NCBI RefSeq assembly: GCF_009389715.1
Contig: NC_052392.1
Span: 38,249,410 to 38,313,409 of the forward strand
Direction of reading: 5' to 3'
Origin: Phoenix dactylifera
Taxonomy: Eukaryota; Streptophyta; Magnoliopsida; Arecales; Arecaceae
Length of the DNA: 64,000 nucleotides
Positions within the stretch are counted from its first letter, which is position 1. Each line of letters starts with the position of its first letter. Of the stretch, positions 23,461-36,620 are shown one piece after another. The notes under the pieces were generated by a model that saw only the letters and a program-made list of their open reading frames with translations, was not told the DNA's origin and searched no databases. Both the position numbers and the translations under genes were made by a program.

Positions 23461-26400
23461 TGTAAAAAAAAGAAAATGGAAAATCATTAGTTGGTAAGAA
23501 GAATTACATTATGGGTTTTCCTTTAAAATGCAAGAAATATACAGTTTAACATATTTTGAACATATAATCCATATGAGGCTGCTTATTAACTAGGTATGCC
23601 TTAAGCAACAAATCTAACCATATGGCTGAAACTCTAGTTCACAATAGCTGCCACTTAATGGCCAACTTAAGTGGCAAATTATATCAAAAGAGAGTGGTTC
23701 ATAAAGCAATTTTTACCAAGATTAATTAGCTCTCGGGTTTGATAGTTATGCAGATGGCCAGCTCCATTAGTACAAGCAGTTGGCCCTATATTTGGATAAA
23801 TCCTCTGCAACTATTGTGGAAGGTAATGCTTAATAATGTAAAAAGATGATTAAAGAATTGATTCTAAGATGTCGCTAGTAAGATTGCCACTGCCATGAGG
23901 AAAAACTAATAAACCAATGTCTGCAAATATGATGCAACTCAACTCACCATCAAAAGTTAGACAGAGAGTTTCTTAGCTAGAAATTTCCATGTTTCTTCAC
24001 TTGGAGACATTAACCGAATGAAGAAATTTTGTTCAAGTGATGATATTAAAAGACAAAGTGCTTTCACAAATACTAAATACAGGTTGTGTATCAATGCAAC
24101 TCTTTCATATGGCATGTGTCAATCTTTCATAGGTCAAACACTGGGAAGGAGCTCCTTGGGCCAAAGGCCGGAATTGTATCCACAATTTTGTTTCACTGCT
24201 CCCAATATTAAATTAGCTATGCTGCTTTTACGACACCACCCAGCATAGCAGCCAAGGCTGGAACAAGAATGGAATGCTGAAGAAGAATAATCCATTGAAA
24301 AGGCGGAAAAGAAGAAGAAGAAGAAGAAGAAATGTCATGCAAAACATGAGAAAGAGAAATGACTACTTCATAAGGTAACAGACATAAAGCACCTGGTTTC
24401 TAGCTTCCCCCAGTATCATCCTTCTATTAAGCACTCAAACAAGAAACATATAATGGCTAACTCTTTGATTATTAGATCTTTCGATTCTATGTAGAAACTC
24501 AGTGTTTACTGAATTAAATGCTCCCCATATGTTTCCAAGAATTGCTTACCATGTGTTTTCCTCCATTTGGAGAAGTGGTTTTTCATCAGAATATACTGAT
24601 TAAGCCTTTCAATAAAAAGCTTCTGGCAAGATGCTAAGCGTGGATAATAAGTCTCCTTGTGACTACCATATCTACTGATTTCAACTGTCAGGTCAATGTT
24701 ATAGCTGCCTCTATTATTATGATGCATGTTTTATAAATAATTGAGTCAGATGGGATTATCAAATTCACAGAGCTCAATATATAAGTTACAAGTGTTCAAC
24801 TTCATGTATATTAGGAAAAAAAAAACTCTTAGAAGTAACAACAGTTCATTACCAAACTATCAGATTAGCTTTCTCCAATCTGAAGTTGCAGAACCCAATT
24901 ATTTTTGTGGTTTGTGTGGATAATTGCTCCTAATAATTTCAGCGTCTTCAAGTACATTGAAGAAACTCGAACGCCTTCAATTGCTTCCTGTGTCTGTGTC
25001 TTCTTCATTCTCTTCTTGGTTTAGCTGCCAGCTGGCCAAACACGGGCAACACCTACTAATTCCAATCACAAGATTGGATCAGTCTGTAATTGAACTCAAT
25101 ATTGTTCATTTCTAAAAGCTTAAATTGTCTTAGTGTCATATTCTGAAGCAGGATCTATAAAAAGAGGACTTAATTTGGTCATTATGAAAGAAAAATGAGC
25201 TTTAAGCCTTGAATCATGATTTCTACAAGTTAGCATCCTTCAGCTCTGTGATTCCCAAATCCCCTTTACTTTATTCTTACACACTAATTTCTATTATTGT
25301 GCTATGTGTAACAAGACACTGCTTATAGAAAATGCACTGTGCAGTCGGGATCGCATCCACATATGTGGCCACATATACAGCTGCATACACTGCATTTTAA
25401 AACAATGGGTATATTTATTCATTTTTGGCTTTTCAGTTCCATTCTGGAGCCATTTGTTCATTTATTTAAATATGTTTGTGTAATTAGGATCAACTATGGC
25501 TTTCTTCTGAGCCAACAAAAGGGCCCAAATTACATGGGATAAGATCTGGCCTAAGTGAATTGTCTAATCAAATAATTTTTTTGGAATTTCTAATCAATAT
25601 GCAAAGTTTGTTTGATAAACATATCTAAAAAAAATAGATTTGTCCTCACATGTCACAGAAATATATAAGTAGATGATGAAGACTACTTCAATATGTTTTA
25701 ACTTCCCCCAAATATATCAAAAAAAAATGCAAAAGATAATAGCCATCATTGCTACATAGAGTGCGCATAATTCAGAATCTAGTGTGGGATAGGAAAAATA
25801 AAAACTTCCAATGGGGAGAGACTTATCATCAATCATTGCTATGGTATAGAAAATTAAAACCAGCAAAATTGGTTTAAAAATAAATAGGGGAAAACTATAG
25901 TTATATTATCATATAGTATGTATGTAAGATAACATCAAAAACATTTTGGTCAAAAAAAAAAATACTGGCAATATAATCTCATAACGGGGAGTTCTGACAA
26001 TGAGAAAATGCATCCATAAGATATTCCATACATGAGGAGAGAGAACTTGAAGGGACATTTTGATTAAAGCAGAGTAGAGGAGGCAAAGAAAGAGGTAAGT
26101 AGGTGGGATAATAGAAGCAGTTGATGTTCAAAGATTTTTGTAATGCCAACAATAGCCTCTATCCAAACAGCTCGTAAACCAGAGGAAAGAACTTTATAAA
26201 GAGTAAGCAATACATACAAATCAAAAGAGGAAAACAGATTAAGATCACAAACCACTTAACAACAATCCACCATCAAACATAAAACAATACTACAGCAGGA
26301 AATCAATAGATGAGCAACTTCTCTTCCGCATATTTCATCGCAGACAAGGGAAAATAATAGGATCATTCTAACATACAACACCATGGCTTCGCTTCTTGTT

Positions 26401-26849
26401 CAATATTAACAACAACAACAAAAACTGCAGCGATTATAAAGCAGAATTTTTTATTATTAAATATCAATTTCTCCAAATAATCCTTGAACTTAATCTACCA
26501 GCATACGATCTGTCTAAGAATGCTGCCTCTACTTCATTTTACTACCGTTTGTTTTTCTTCCCTCCTTTCGACAAGCAAAGAAGCTTTTCACCTACTAAAA
26601 TTCTAAAAGATTTACAAACTGTGACACAAAAACAGAAAGGCTTTTCAGTTTCGCAAATTTAACTCCTTTAATTGCCAGAAACAAAGAGTCAAAAACAGAA
26701 ACTTTACTAAACAGGCCCATAGTTTTTCTTATTCATACTCTTACCTACTACTTCCAGCTTTCAAGAACTCAAACCAAATTAGTTTCCCCTTTTTTTCCCA
26801 TTTTCTAACTAAAATCTCTACAAGTTGGAAAAGGAGTCTCTTACCATAC
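23461..26849 (-). other. Possible 5' UTR intron of CEPR2-like gene
   Basis: A strong acceptor (ccttttttttacag) sits 25 bases upstream of the CEPR2 ATG. A matching donor (ctctg|gtatgg or atg|gtaaga) lies near 26845-26850. The 3.4 kb between is AT-rich, with an AAG microsatellite at about 24309-24330 and no coding sequence. This is inferred from splice-site quality only. Confidence 0.4.
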
Positions 26850-27170
26850 CAGAGCTGGTTTCTTCGAACTCGATATCAATTTTAATAGATTCTGAGTACT
26901 AATAGACGCCACCATGCAATCCTACCACCACGGCTTGCAGCTCCAAAGACCAGATGAGGAAAGAATGCCAAACAACGTATCTACGGAGGTCGCTGGTATG
27001 CTGGAATTCTTCCAGCCATAGACATCGATCGACGAGACGGAGAACAAAGATACGCCAGAGAGCGGAGATAACCCTATCCGAGCTCTCTCTCCCTCGGCAA
27101 TGGCGAAGGAAGGATGAGGCTCGGTAATCAAAGCTAATGGTGGGGGAAAAATCGAGCGCCGCTTGGTTTT
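26850..27170 (-). promoter_or_regulatory. Possible non-coding first exon and promoter of CEPR2-like gene
   Basis: A GC-richer stretch with leader-like pyrimidine tracts (ctctctccct read plus, gagggagagagagctcgg read minus) lies just before the candidate donor. No conserved protein is encoded. The core promoter would be near 27.15-27.2 kb. Confidence 0.35.
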
Positions 27171-27584
27171 TTAAAGCCCCCGTTACTGTGTTGTTGCTCC
27201 AAGACAGACAAAGTGGCCGTCGATATTTCTGGGAAAGACAAATATCTAAAAAAGAAAATATCATGGAAAAATATTATACGTGGCAAGTTTTACTGGATGT
27301 CAAATGAGGAGTTCATGTGAGCCATGAGAAAATATTTTAATGATTCAGAAAATATTTTAATAAAAATGTTAAAATGTTTTATATTTAATATTGTGACATT
27401 ATTCTCAGAAAGTAAAGCAAATGAAAGAAAAAGAAAAATCAATTACGCGATTTTTTGGTATCTAATAGAAAGATGATTTTATCTACAAAAATATACATGT
27501 TACATGTTGTATTATATATATTAAATATGCTACATAGCTTACAAAAAAAATCTACTTCATACGTCATGCTACAAATAGGAAATA

Positions 27585-27964
27585 TTTTTTTTTTTTTTGC
27601 TTTGAAAAAGAGGAATGGGGGAGGAAGGGACAATCCTATCCCCGCTTAGCAGCTCACACCCTGCCAGAAGAATGTTCGATGCGGGCAGAAATGACCGTAT
27701 GTTGAGCATCCCGGCCGGTTTTACTCATATCCTGCCCACCCATGAGTTCAGCTCGTTACCCCTCTGGACTGCAGTACGGTTACCCTCCGTGTGAGTACGT
27801 CACACCTGGCATCACTGAGGCTACCAGCCGACTAGTAGCACTTCTAGACCCCGTATCCAGGCATGGGGCATCCGGTCTTCGAATTTAATCGACGTCCGTG
27901 CGTTTCGTATCTGGAACCACTTGGTTAGAAGCAAACGCCCCGTTCCAACTGAGCTACCATCTTG
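27585..27964 (-). mobile_element. tRNA-derived SINE
   Basis: Read on the minus strand it begins gatggtagctcagttgga, with a good Pol III A box tagctcagttgg (27945-27956) and a weaker B box ggttccagata (27908-27918). It continues into a body of about 300 bases and ends in a 14-base poly(A) tail (T run 27585-27598). That order (tRNA head, unrelated body, poly(A)) is diagnostic of SINEs. No clear target duplication was found. The family is not recognised. Confidence 0.65.
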
Positions 27965-28965
27965 ATTAAAGCAATACTTTACAATGGGTTTTGATATATA
28001 TTCTATTTAATAATTTTTTAGATAAATTCTAATTTATAATTATATTTTTTTTTTGAAAAAAAATTTAATGGGTGCAACATCTCCCCACGTATAACTTAGA
28101 ATTCCTAGCTAATGCGAGAGCCTGTCGAGATCTCATTATTCTTTGAAGCATCGACTAGGTTAATTTGAAAGGTGTAGATCTATTTGCATTTCTCTTATAC
28201 TTGTGTGTAAGATCCATGGCAAGAAATTCACTGTAAAACAATCCAATTTCCATATTTTTCTAACAGCAAGAGCATATATGGCAATGAAGTAACTGAAGGT
28301 ATTGCAGTCACCATCCAAACAGGATTTTTGCAGCTCTGGTTCACGGACGACCAATGGGAGAAAAATATAGACAACCAGTCTCACAAGAACTGGACCAAAG
28401 TCTCCATCAAAGATATTTAAAATCTATATATTATTATAGAAGACTCAAAAAATAGAGATAATGTCCGCTTAGTTCATTATTCTAAAGCCTTTTACTCAAC
28501 CCCGTGAACGCCTACAGTAAACGACGGGGGCCTCGTCAAGGTTCATCAATTTGCAACGTTTTAAAGAGTCCTCCTTCATACGACATGACGTTAGAATACT
28601 TTGACAAATATTTAAATGGACAAGAGAATACTTGTTCTGTTTCCTTTCTCTCTCTCTTTTTTTTATTTTTGAGGTAAACAGAACATTTGCTGCTCACATC
28701 ATCACTTAAACTATGAGCAGAAGAACAAGCCTTTCATTTTTAGGTCCAACTCTGAAGTCTGAAGACAAAGTATATACCAAACAGAGCTAACATTAATAAT
28801 TGAGCATATAATTTGAGAATCACAGTAGAAGTACACCCACTCCGCCACTCAGAAACTAGGCACCTAATATTGTGGGAGTAGCAGTGCAATCGATGTAAGG
28901 TGAGGAAAAAATTAAGCTAGCATCTTTTGTTGTCATAAACGGCATTTATTTCTGATAAAATTCGG
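27965..28965. other. Intergenic, no gene recognised
   Basis: AT-rich DNA with a pyrimidine tract at about 28635-28664. Nothing else is seen. Confidence 0.4.
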
Positions 28966-28970
28966 TGCAT

Positions 28971-29400
28971 TAGTGCTGATATATATAAAAAATATGTAAA
29001 ATATATAAATAAATCTATCTTATCTTATCTTATTAACTTAAGTTTTTGGGACAAGTGGGGATTTCATCGTGATATCAGAATAGAGGTTTTGAGTTCGAAC
29101 ACTGTCTCTTTACTCTTTAACCCCATTATTTATTAATTTCACATGTTGCACTCGCCCATTAAAAAAAAATCCAGCCCACATGTGAAGAAGAGTATAGAAA
29201 AACATAAAATATCTAAATAAATCTACCTTATCTTATCGACTTAGAGGTTTTGAGTTCGAACTATGTTTTCGCACTTTTTAATCTCATTATTAGAAATTTC
29301 ATATATTGGGCTTATCCTTCCTTAGAAGAAAGTTTAGCCCACATGTAAGAAGGAGTGTAAATAAATATAAAATTTATAAATAAATCTACCTTATCCTATA
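28971..29400 (+). mobile_element. Second TRIM-like element, tandem and degenerate
   Basis: Two successive units share aaatctaccttatc..tta, then aggttttgagttcgaac, then a tail with agcccacatgt(g/a)a(a)gaag and a purine-rich gagtat or gagtgt before aataaatctacctta. At 29070-29081 tgatatcagaat resembles the initiator tRNA-Met primer-binding site TGGTATCAGAGC. This order (LTR end, PBS, short internal domain, polypurine tract, LTR start) is that of a miniature LTR element. The order continues as LTR-internal-LTR-internal-LTR with decayed LTRs. No target duplication was defined. Confidence 0.55.
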
Positions 29401-31093
29401 GAATGTGAAAAAAAGCCATGCTGGTAGTTGATGGACGGTCCACGCCCTGTGACTTGTACCAATTCCCTCATGCCGCATCTACCGGAACCGGAGAAATACA
29501 AATACAGCAGCTGCATGCACCAATCTAGGAATATTTGTGGTCCATAGTTGTTGGTGGTGGTAACTCCAAATTGTTTGGTGCATGGTCAGCAGTTTTATTT
29601 TTTTATTAAAGAAAATTTAAAGGCTCTTATGTTAAACTATTTGAGTTTTTCCTATTTAAGTTGCGAGCTAAGAGGCTTCTCTTTGATGGAATGCCTTGCC
29701 AATTATTGGACTTAATCGTTTAAAACAAGGTGAATGGACCCAACTCCCACTGCCAATTATTATTATATGAGTTTGAAAGCATTATTTCTTCTAAATCACC
29801 GGATATTGTTTTAGCAATCTTTTGTTTTCCAGTAGTTTCAATACTATAGTCTGCAGACTTTGTCAATGATGTCACGTCAAAACTACAAGATAAAGAATGG
29901 GCAAGACGCATATTGCTCCTCAAAATATTCTGCCGTCTCTTGGAACGAAGAAATTATATCCTATACTCAGTGTACCAGCTTAGCAATATGTCGGACCAAT
30001 AATATGCTACCATATCGATACACTGGCTCCGCATCATCCTTGCTGCCTCCGCCAGGGCTTGGATCTAGGGCACCATGTCCTCGGCCGCCATTCCTTGGCC
30101 TCCGTCGATGATCTCTCCTTCACAATTCACGTTCAAGCAACGATGTAGCCATTGGTTTTCCATGTCTTCTGAAGGACCGGAAAAGAGAAGTTATTTTTCC
30201 GGAGAGTATTAATGCATAAAAGAAAGACACCATCTATATTGCATGAAAATAACATCTTTGGACTCAACTCTCAAATCATCAAACCAAATGACATGAACAT
30301 AGTTTTTGGGCGGCAAGCCAGATAGCCAGGAAGACCTTTCACCATCATCCATGCTAAATTATTGAGTACTATTATTCTAATTATCCTTGCTATATTATTG
30401 GTATGGCCTGAAAGGACCCCATGAATAAGAACTGATCGAGTCCAATCAGGCCGTCCGAGTAGCCATGTCCATCTGATCGGTGTTCCAAACTCCCTGTGGG
30501 GCAAGATGACATAGAAGCTGCGAAACAACATGGAACATATCAATTCCATCGATCTCAATCTCATTGCCTCATTCCATTCATGGCTCAATTGAGACAGAGA
30601 GATGGTCAAAGTTCAATTACAGGGTCTAAATCAGTGGACCCATCTGCAAATGGACAGTGGTGATGGACACTGCAAGGAGGAAAATTCCATGGTTGACACA
30701 CACCCAAGTAGGGTGACGGAAGCCTTTCATAAGGTCCTTGTCTTAGTGAACTTTACGGCGACGGAATCCCTTATATAAAAAGTTATGATAGATTCGTTAT
30801 GTGTAATGAGCCAAAAACCAAGGAAAGGTGACGACCATGCAATCCATGTGGGACCAAATTAGTATCCATTTGGAGGCGAATGGAAACAAAGGACACATAG
30901 GCAACGACTTGAGGATAAGCAAGGGAGATGAGCCAAAGAGCCATCAATGGCTGGATAAGGGAAGTGATCTTTCTTGGTGGATTCTCTTAACCAAAAAGAA
31001 TGTTAACAAGAGGATCATAGCATCGAAGAGTTAACCACGAAAGCGATTGCAGCCATCGAGAATGACAATTGCAAGATAATGTAGAAAGAAGTA
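29401..31093. other. Intergenic, no gene recognised
   Basis: Several open frames of 67-112 codons occur on both strands, for example 30271-30609 (-). None shows a domain or family resemblance. Confidence 0.4.
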
Positions 31094-31309
31094 GTAATTG
31101 TAATAACTCAGGACCTCACTCAGGTGAGGTTAAACATACGCTCGCAAGGGTCCTCACATACTCTTTCCATTCAAGCCCTGATATTCTCGTCTAACTAAGG
31201 GTTTAAATCCATTCAAATCTAATCACAAACACTATGATCGGCCCGTTGTCAGCTCTAATGAATCCATGTTGCAATGTCCCCTAGTCCACATAGATTATGA
31301 GTCGGGTCC

Positions 31310-31321
31310 GCTCTGATACCA
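31310..31321 (-). other. TRIM primer-binding site (initiator tRNA-Met)
   Basis: The minus strand reads TGGTATCAGAGC, an exact complement of the 3' end of plant initiator tRNA-Met. It lies three bases inside the 5' LTR. Confidence 0.85.
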
Positions 31322-31389
31322 TTTGTAACAACTCAAAATCTCACCCAAAATGGCTAATGGAAATATATTATTTGAGTTCCTTGATCCTG

Positions 31390-31432
31390 TATAAGTACCC
31401 AAGATCTACCCAACGAATAACCGATGTTGGAC
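31390..31432 (-). promoter_or_regulatory. snRNA-type USE plus TATA in TRIM LTR
   Basis: Minus strand gtccaacatcg (31422-31432, one mismatch to RTCCCACATCG), a 26-bp gap, then cttata (31390-31395). Confidence 0.5.
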
Positions 31433-31465
31433 CAAACATACGCTCGCACAGGTCCTTACAGTAAT

Positions 31466-34400
31466 AAGGGTGTCACCGTTACATACTTCATTTCTCTAAT
31501 CCTATAAAAATGTTTAAGAAATAAGTAATCATTTGCTAACGACAAGCGATGCGAAATGATTTGCCCAGCTGCAGAATGATATAATCATGCAAAGGCAATA
31601 AAGGAGCTCTCAACACATGTTATAGTATAAATGGATGAGGGTTGGCCGATATGCAACCTTATGGTTTACAGTTTATGCAGTGTTCTGATAGCATCGAAAT
31701 TAATAAAGAAACAAAATAAGTAGCACAGCTACTGTATTCCATTCAGCATCTCACTGATGGTGCAATGCAAGGTATTGACTGTTACTGAGAGGAAGAACAA
31801 CAAGGGTTGCAGATAAGTTATGCAACCTTTTTGTGTGAGGTTTATGTGTCACACTTGAATTTCTCATGCAATTTTGACAAGGGATTCCATGGACATTGAA
31901 GTCTTCTGAAAAAACAGATAGCCTGCATGCAGCTAGTTGATGTGCTTATCAGATGTACAGCACAAGGAGCAATGGAGTTGGCCTCGCTCTAGCATTTTGA
32001 TGGCCTCGGTTATGTCCATGATAAGCTGAATGGGATGCAAAAATTTCCATGGAAAGCTGAAAATTTTTGCAGCAGGACCAAGTCTGCATGCAGTGCATTA
32101 ATGGACTAAGCTTGCAAGTTAGCAAGTGAGGTAGCAAGTCAACAAGACACCTCACATGTGACTTTGAACTCCTCTGCTATGGATTTTAATTAAACTCCTT
32201 AGGGATGGTCTGCAGAATATGCTTCTTTTTTTTGAGTAGGTAATGTTACTTCGATGTCAGATGTAAGCTTAATTGTTTGTCGGTAAATCTAACAGTGGGC
32301 CTGTAAAAGGGACATTAAATTGAAAAAAAAAAAAACAAGATGAGCTTATATATTTATCTCCCATACTTATTTGATTTTATTAAAAATGTGTAACTCTTTA
32401 AAAGAGGCAAAACTATGGAGTAACTGTGTGTCATGTATAAGAGTTAGTAAATAAGCTAATTAACAAAAGGTATGTACCAAGTTCTCCTTAGGTTTTTATC
32501 ATCTACATAATCTCAAACACATCAAGAGATTATATAGATGGAGATATATAGGTATAGATATATAAATAGATATATAAGTATAATATAATTGCATCCAAGA
32601 GTCATTGTTCCTTGTCAGAGAAGAAGTCCAAATAATAATTGATGGCAGTCCTGAAAAGATTAAACAGGCCAAGAAAATGACACTTGACAGAGCATCAGTC
32701 TTTGCTTGTAATTGGTTGAGCAAGCTCGGCTATTTGACATGCCATATATGGAAAAAAAATTTGTAACTTTCTTTCATATGCACTCTCAAAGTTTTGGTTT
32801 CACTGAGCTGCTACTGTATGTTTGGTTTGTCCCTTGGTAAGATCTACAGTTCAAATGTCTGCCTGCAGCTCATGTAGGAACCTTTATAACCTCTGCACAG
32901 TACCCCATAAGTGTCAAAGGAGGCAGAATATAGAAGTAGCTGAGTGCCAACTTGTGCCAGTTATATGGAGGGTGGCCAATGAAGAACAAAAACAGCCCAG
33001 TTAGGGGAGAATGCAATCAAAATGGTCACTGATTTCTGTAGTTAAGCATGACATAGCACCAAGGATGCAGCACAAGCACACATATTAGAGCACATCAACA
33101 AGATACTAACATATCATCATTGGGAAGTGCAACAAAAAGGCTAATTTAAGCCTGACATAGCACTGAGAAAATTCAAGCACAATCACATAAACAGATGTAT
33201 ATCAACAACAAACCAACACACCATCACAATAATTTTGAAGGAGGTGTCTCCAATCCAAAAGAAAAAAAAATGGTGGCTGGAATTATTCCAGGTATACTGA
33301 TTGCATTATTCCTGCTTGAGCACTTGGTATCTTGGATGCACATTGGAGATTGCAAAATGCTATTTGATGGTTTTTGGAGATAAGGGTGATTTCTTTTAGA
33401 CAGTGGACAAGCTTGCCCTTCCAATCCTCATTATTCCAGGTTTATTGCATTGGTGAATGCATTGTGATAATTTTCAAATGTGATGAATTATTTAACATTA
33501 TTAGTTATATTATAATGATATATCATATTATATTATCATAGTATTTTCATCATTGTATACTGTATTAAAAGAATTACACGGAATACATAACAGACTAATG
33601 ATATAATAACATCATAATTTATTGCATAGGAATAATAATTCATTTCCACATTCTTAATTATAATTAAAATAATATAATATATTGTGTCATATTACTGATT
33701 ATGAATTAATGGTTGTACAGGATAATATGATATTAGAACATGATAATACAGTTTCTTGGGCCATGTATGACATAATAATGATACATTAATTTATTTCAGT
33801 CATGAACTATACAATATATTATATAATGTTCATTATTAATCATTTAGTTTTATTTTCTATCCCTTAAGAATAATTCTCATCGAGCTGATAAATTCATATG
33901 CAAGAAAGTGAAATAGGATGCACTGGAAAGTCATTACAAGTGAAGAGGGTATGCAAGGGATACACTTGGATAATTCATATCACACCTAATAATTTTTGGT
34001 AGAAATCTGCAGGCTGATATAAGGTAATAGAAAGTAACTTGCGCAGATGATAATGCATCGATTTCTTATGGAAGTAAACTACACATGAAGATTCATAGTA
34101 TAACTTATAGAAGATTTCAGATGAAGCTAGAAAAGGAGACTATCCAAATTAAGGATATGCACTGCATGTTTTTCATCACAAAATTTCTAGATTATGGTGC
34201 GTGAGTTTGGGTAAGCATGCATCGCAATGTAGCAAAAACAGAGTGCATCTTTGCACATGTCAGCATGGAAGTTACATAATTAAAAGCATCTACGTTTTCC
34301 TTATGATCAATTATTGTGACTTACTCAACCTCATCATTTTCCTGCATAGAGCCTTTGGCCTATAATCTAATTGTATATATTGGAACCACATAGAAAATGA

Positions 34401-35925
34401 GCACTGTAAATTATGGATATAGATGGAGTAGGCAAGAAGAACAAATGGTTATATGGAGGATCATAAAGATGACATGAGGTATCGGCAAAATTTTAAAATG
34501 ACAATAACAGATAATATGCATGCAAGCACGTTCAGAAATGCTTGCCAAGGAGGTTTACAGTAAGCTTTTTTAAATCTTTAGCAAGGAAGTCTCAGAGTGG
34601 TTTAATCTGTTAGGAGTTTCTCATAATTTTTGAAGCACTTCAGACAGTGTTGACAGCAAACAGGTTACCTTGAAACAACTTAAATTTTGTTGTCACCTGG
34701 CACATCAGCCAAATGTTTAAAAAATAATCATGAAGGACATAACAACACCCACCTTAAAGAGTACGCCTCTTACCACCGAGAATGTTGCAGACAGACCAAT
34801 TCTAATTCCAATCCATAAAAGGGGTGAGCGTCTGCAAATTTAATGATGGAATGAATTCAAATATCTTGGGTGTTGATTTTTGAATTTAAATAGAAATCAA
34901 ATATCCCACCCTCGTAATGCTCTATTTAAAGAAAACTTTGGAGTCTCCTTTGGTGAGGTGTGAGAGAGCCTTCTTGTGTGACTTAATTTTTTAATAAATT
35001 TTTTTTTCTCTGTCCCAAATTTTTTTCCAACATCTCTTTTCTAATTTTTTTTTGTATTTATTCTGAGTCTTGGGCCAGCACGGTCGATCCATTCCAGATA
35101 GGATGCCATTCTATAGAGATTTATAATTTTTTTTATCTTTGATTATCTAATTCTGATATTACGATTTTGTGCATAAATCTGAAAATTCTTGTTCACTGGA
35201 CATTCTGTGAATCTTTCTTTAGTTGCCTGTGTTTCATGCCCATTTTCCTATCCCCCTGACTTTCGTACAGAGGTCTGTTTCATGTTTCTGTTTATTTTTG
35301 ATGTGCTACAATTCTAAAGAAAAGCAGAGACGCAAATTTTTGCAAGCATCTCATCTTCAAATAATAGTGGCACATCCACAGTTTGTGGTCAATTCCAAGT
35401 GCTCCACCACCATGCATGCAAGCACATCCAGAGGTGGAAATCAGGTACATCATGGATGGAGCACTGTTTCTATTTCCTTGGTTTTCTACCTCGTTTTGCA
35501 TGAACAAATTTTCATCTGCTGAAGATATGAAGTTACTTGGAACTCCCATGGCTAGGATTCTGTCCATACAGCACCAACTTTATTTCCATGTTTTTGTCTG
35601 TAGATTAGAAGAATGAAGGGGTTGAAAAAAAAAAAAAAAACGGTATCAAGCATGTTTTGAGTTTAGAAGCTCTAAAGAGGCAAAAAGTGACCCATTTCGT
35701 GGAGCGAAGCGAGTAGAGAGAGAGAGAGAGAGAGAGAGAGTGTGTGTGTGTATCATGTAACTCTAAAAGAAAATATTAATTACTAGGGTTTGAGAGAAAA
35801 TCTTATACTATGTAATCTCTAATTTTTTATAGTAAAATTTTTGTATTACCTCTACCTCATGGACATAGGTCAATAGATGGAATCATGTAAATATTGTGCA
35901 TTCTTATCGTGGACTGCCGAACCAG
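31466..35925. other. Intergenic, no gene recognised
   Basis: AT-rich throughout, extremely so at about 33470-33860, which consists largely of TA/ATT words. A run of A (35624-35640) and an AG then TG microsatellite (35714-35751) lie near the right end. No domain-bearing open frame is seen. Confidence 0.45.
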
Positions 35926-36620
35926 GCCAAACCATTAGGTTCGAGCAATGCCAAACCTACTCAGTACGAAACCGGATCGGTTCGTCTGTTACATTCGATT
36001 CCAACTCCGTACTGGCCGAAACCAGTCGTTTACTGACCGAAACTAGCCGATAAGTGCCTGAACGGCTGATTCGGTGCAAACTCGGTGTGAATCGGCCGGT
36101 TCAGTGCAAACGGTGTGAACCAGCCAGTTCACGTTGAGTTAACCCGATTCCAAACATTCTGGCACTATAACACTGTAGCACTTCGCCTGACACACGATGC
36201 AACTGCAGATGACTTCGTACATAGAGTAAGATCCATAAATGTATCAGGCTCTAAGTCGTATACTAGATCTTATTACCCGCAGCCACAGGTAGCCTATGAC
36301 CCATACAGATACGATATGGATATGGCGCGTCTGAGGAATATTCCGGTGGCTACTATCCTACGCAGCCCGGAGCATCTAACAGGTTGGATTTTGCTATCAA
36401 CATATTCGAATGAGCCCCTCCATAGCCGCATTGTCAGCTAAAAGACACATCTCTGAGCTAAAGCTTCGGCGAGAGATCCGGGAATGCTTATAATCCAGCA
36501 CACGTTTCTTATGGACTGAACGTACAAGACTACAACACCGCTAAGTTAGAGGGATGAGCTGATGTGCCTTCTGACTATGCTAACGATCCGGATATCTATG
36601 AGAGGTATCGCCATTAGATT
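35926..36620 (+). repeat. Diverged repeat, possible transposase C-terminus remnant
   Basis: The left part (35926-36130) is a patchwork of short motifs such as gaaaccgg, accggat, cggccggttcag and gaaccagcc. The right part has an interrupted Tyr-rich frame (SYYPQPQVAYDPYRYDMDMA, later SDYANDPDIYERYRH before a stop). Such Tyr-rich tails occur at the ends of some plant hAT-type transposase genes, but I cannot confirm the family. Stops and frame changes make it a relic. Confidence 0.35.

Larger units (their letters stand above)
31099..31460 (-). mobile_element. TRIM retrotransposon with intact target duplication and PBS
   Basis: Minus-strand member of the 18-kb TRIM family. The 5' LTR is 31325-31460 (136 bp, TG...CA ends). 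The 3' LTR is 31099-31158 and has lost its central about 76 bp, including the promoter motifs. The internal domain (31159-31324) has an exact 12-base primer-binding site for initiator tRNA-Met next to the 5' LTR, and a purine-rich ggaaagagta (minus sense) before the 3' LTR. The perfect 5-bp duplication gtaat flanks it (31094-31098 and 31461-31465). It has no coding capacity, so it must be mobilised in trans. Confidence 0.88.

Noticed and set aside
30271-30609. 112-codon minus-strand frame
   Set aside because: No recognisable motif; surrounding DNA looks non-coding.
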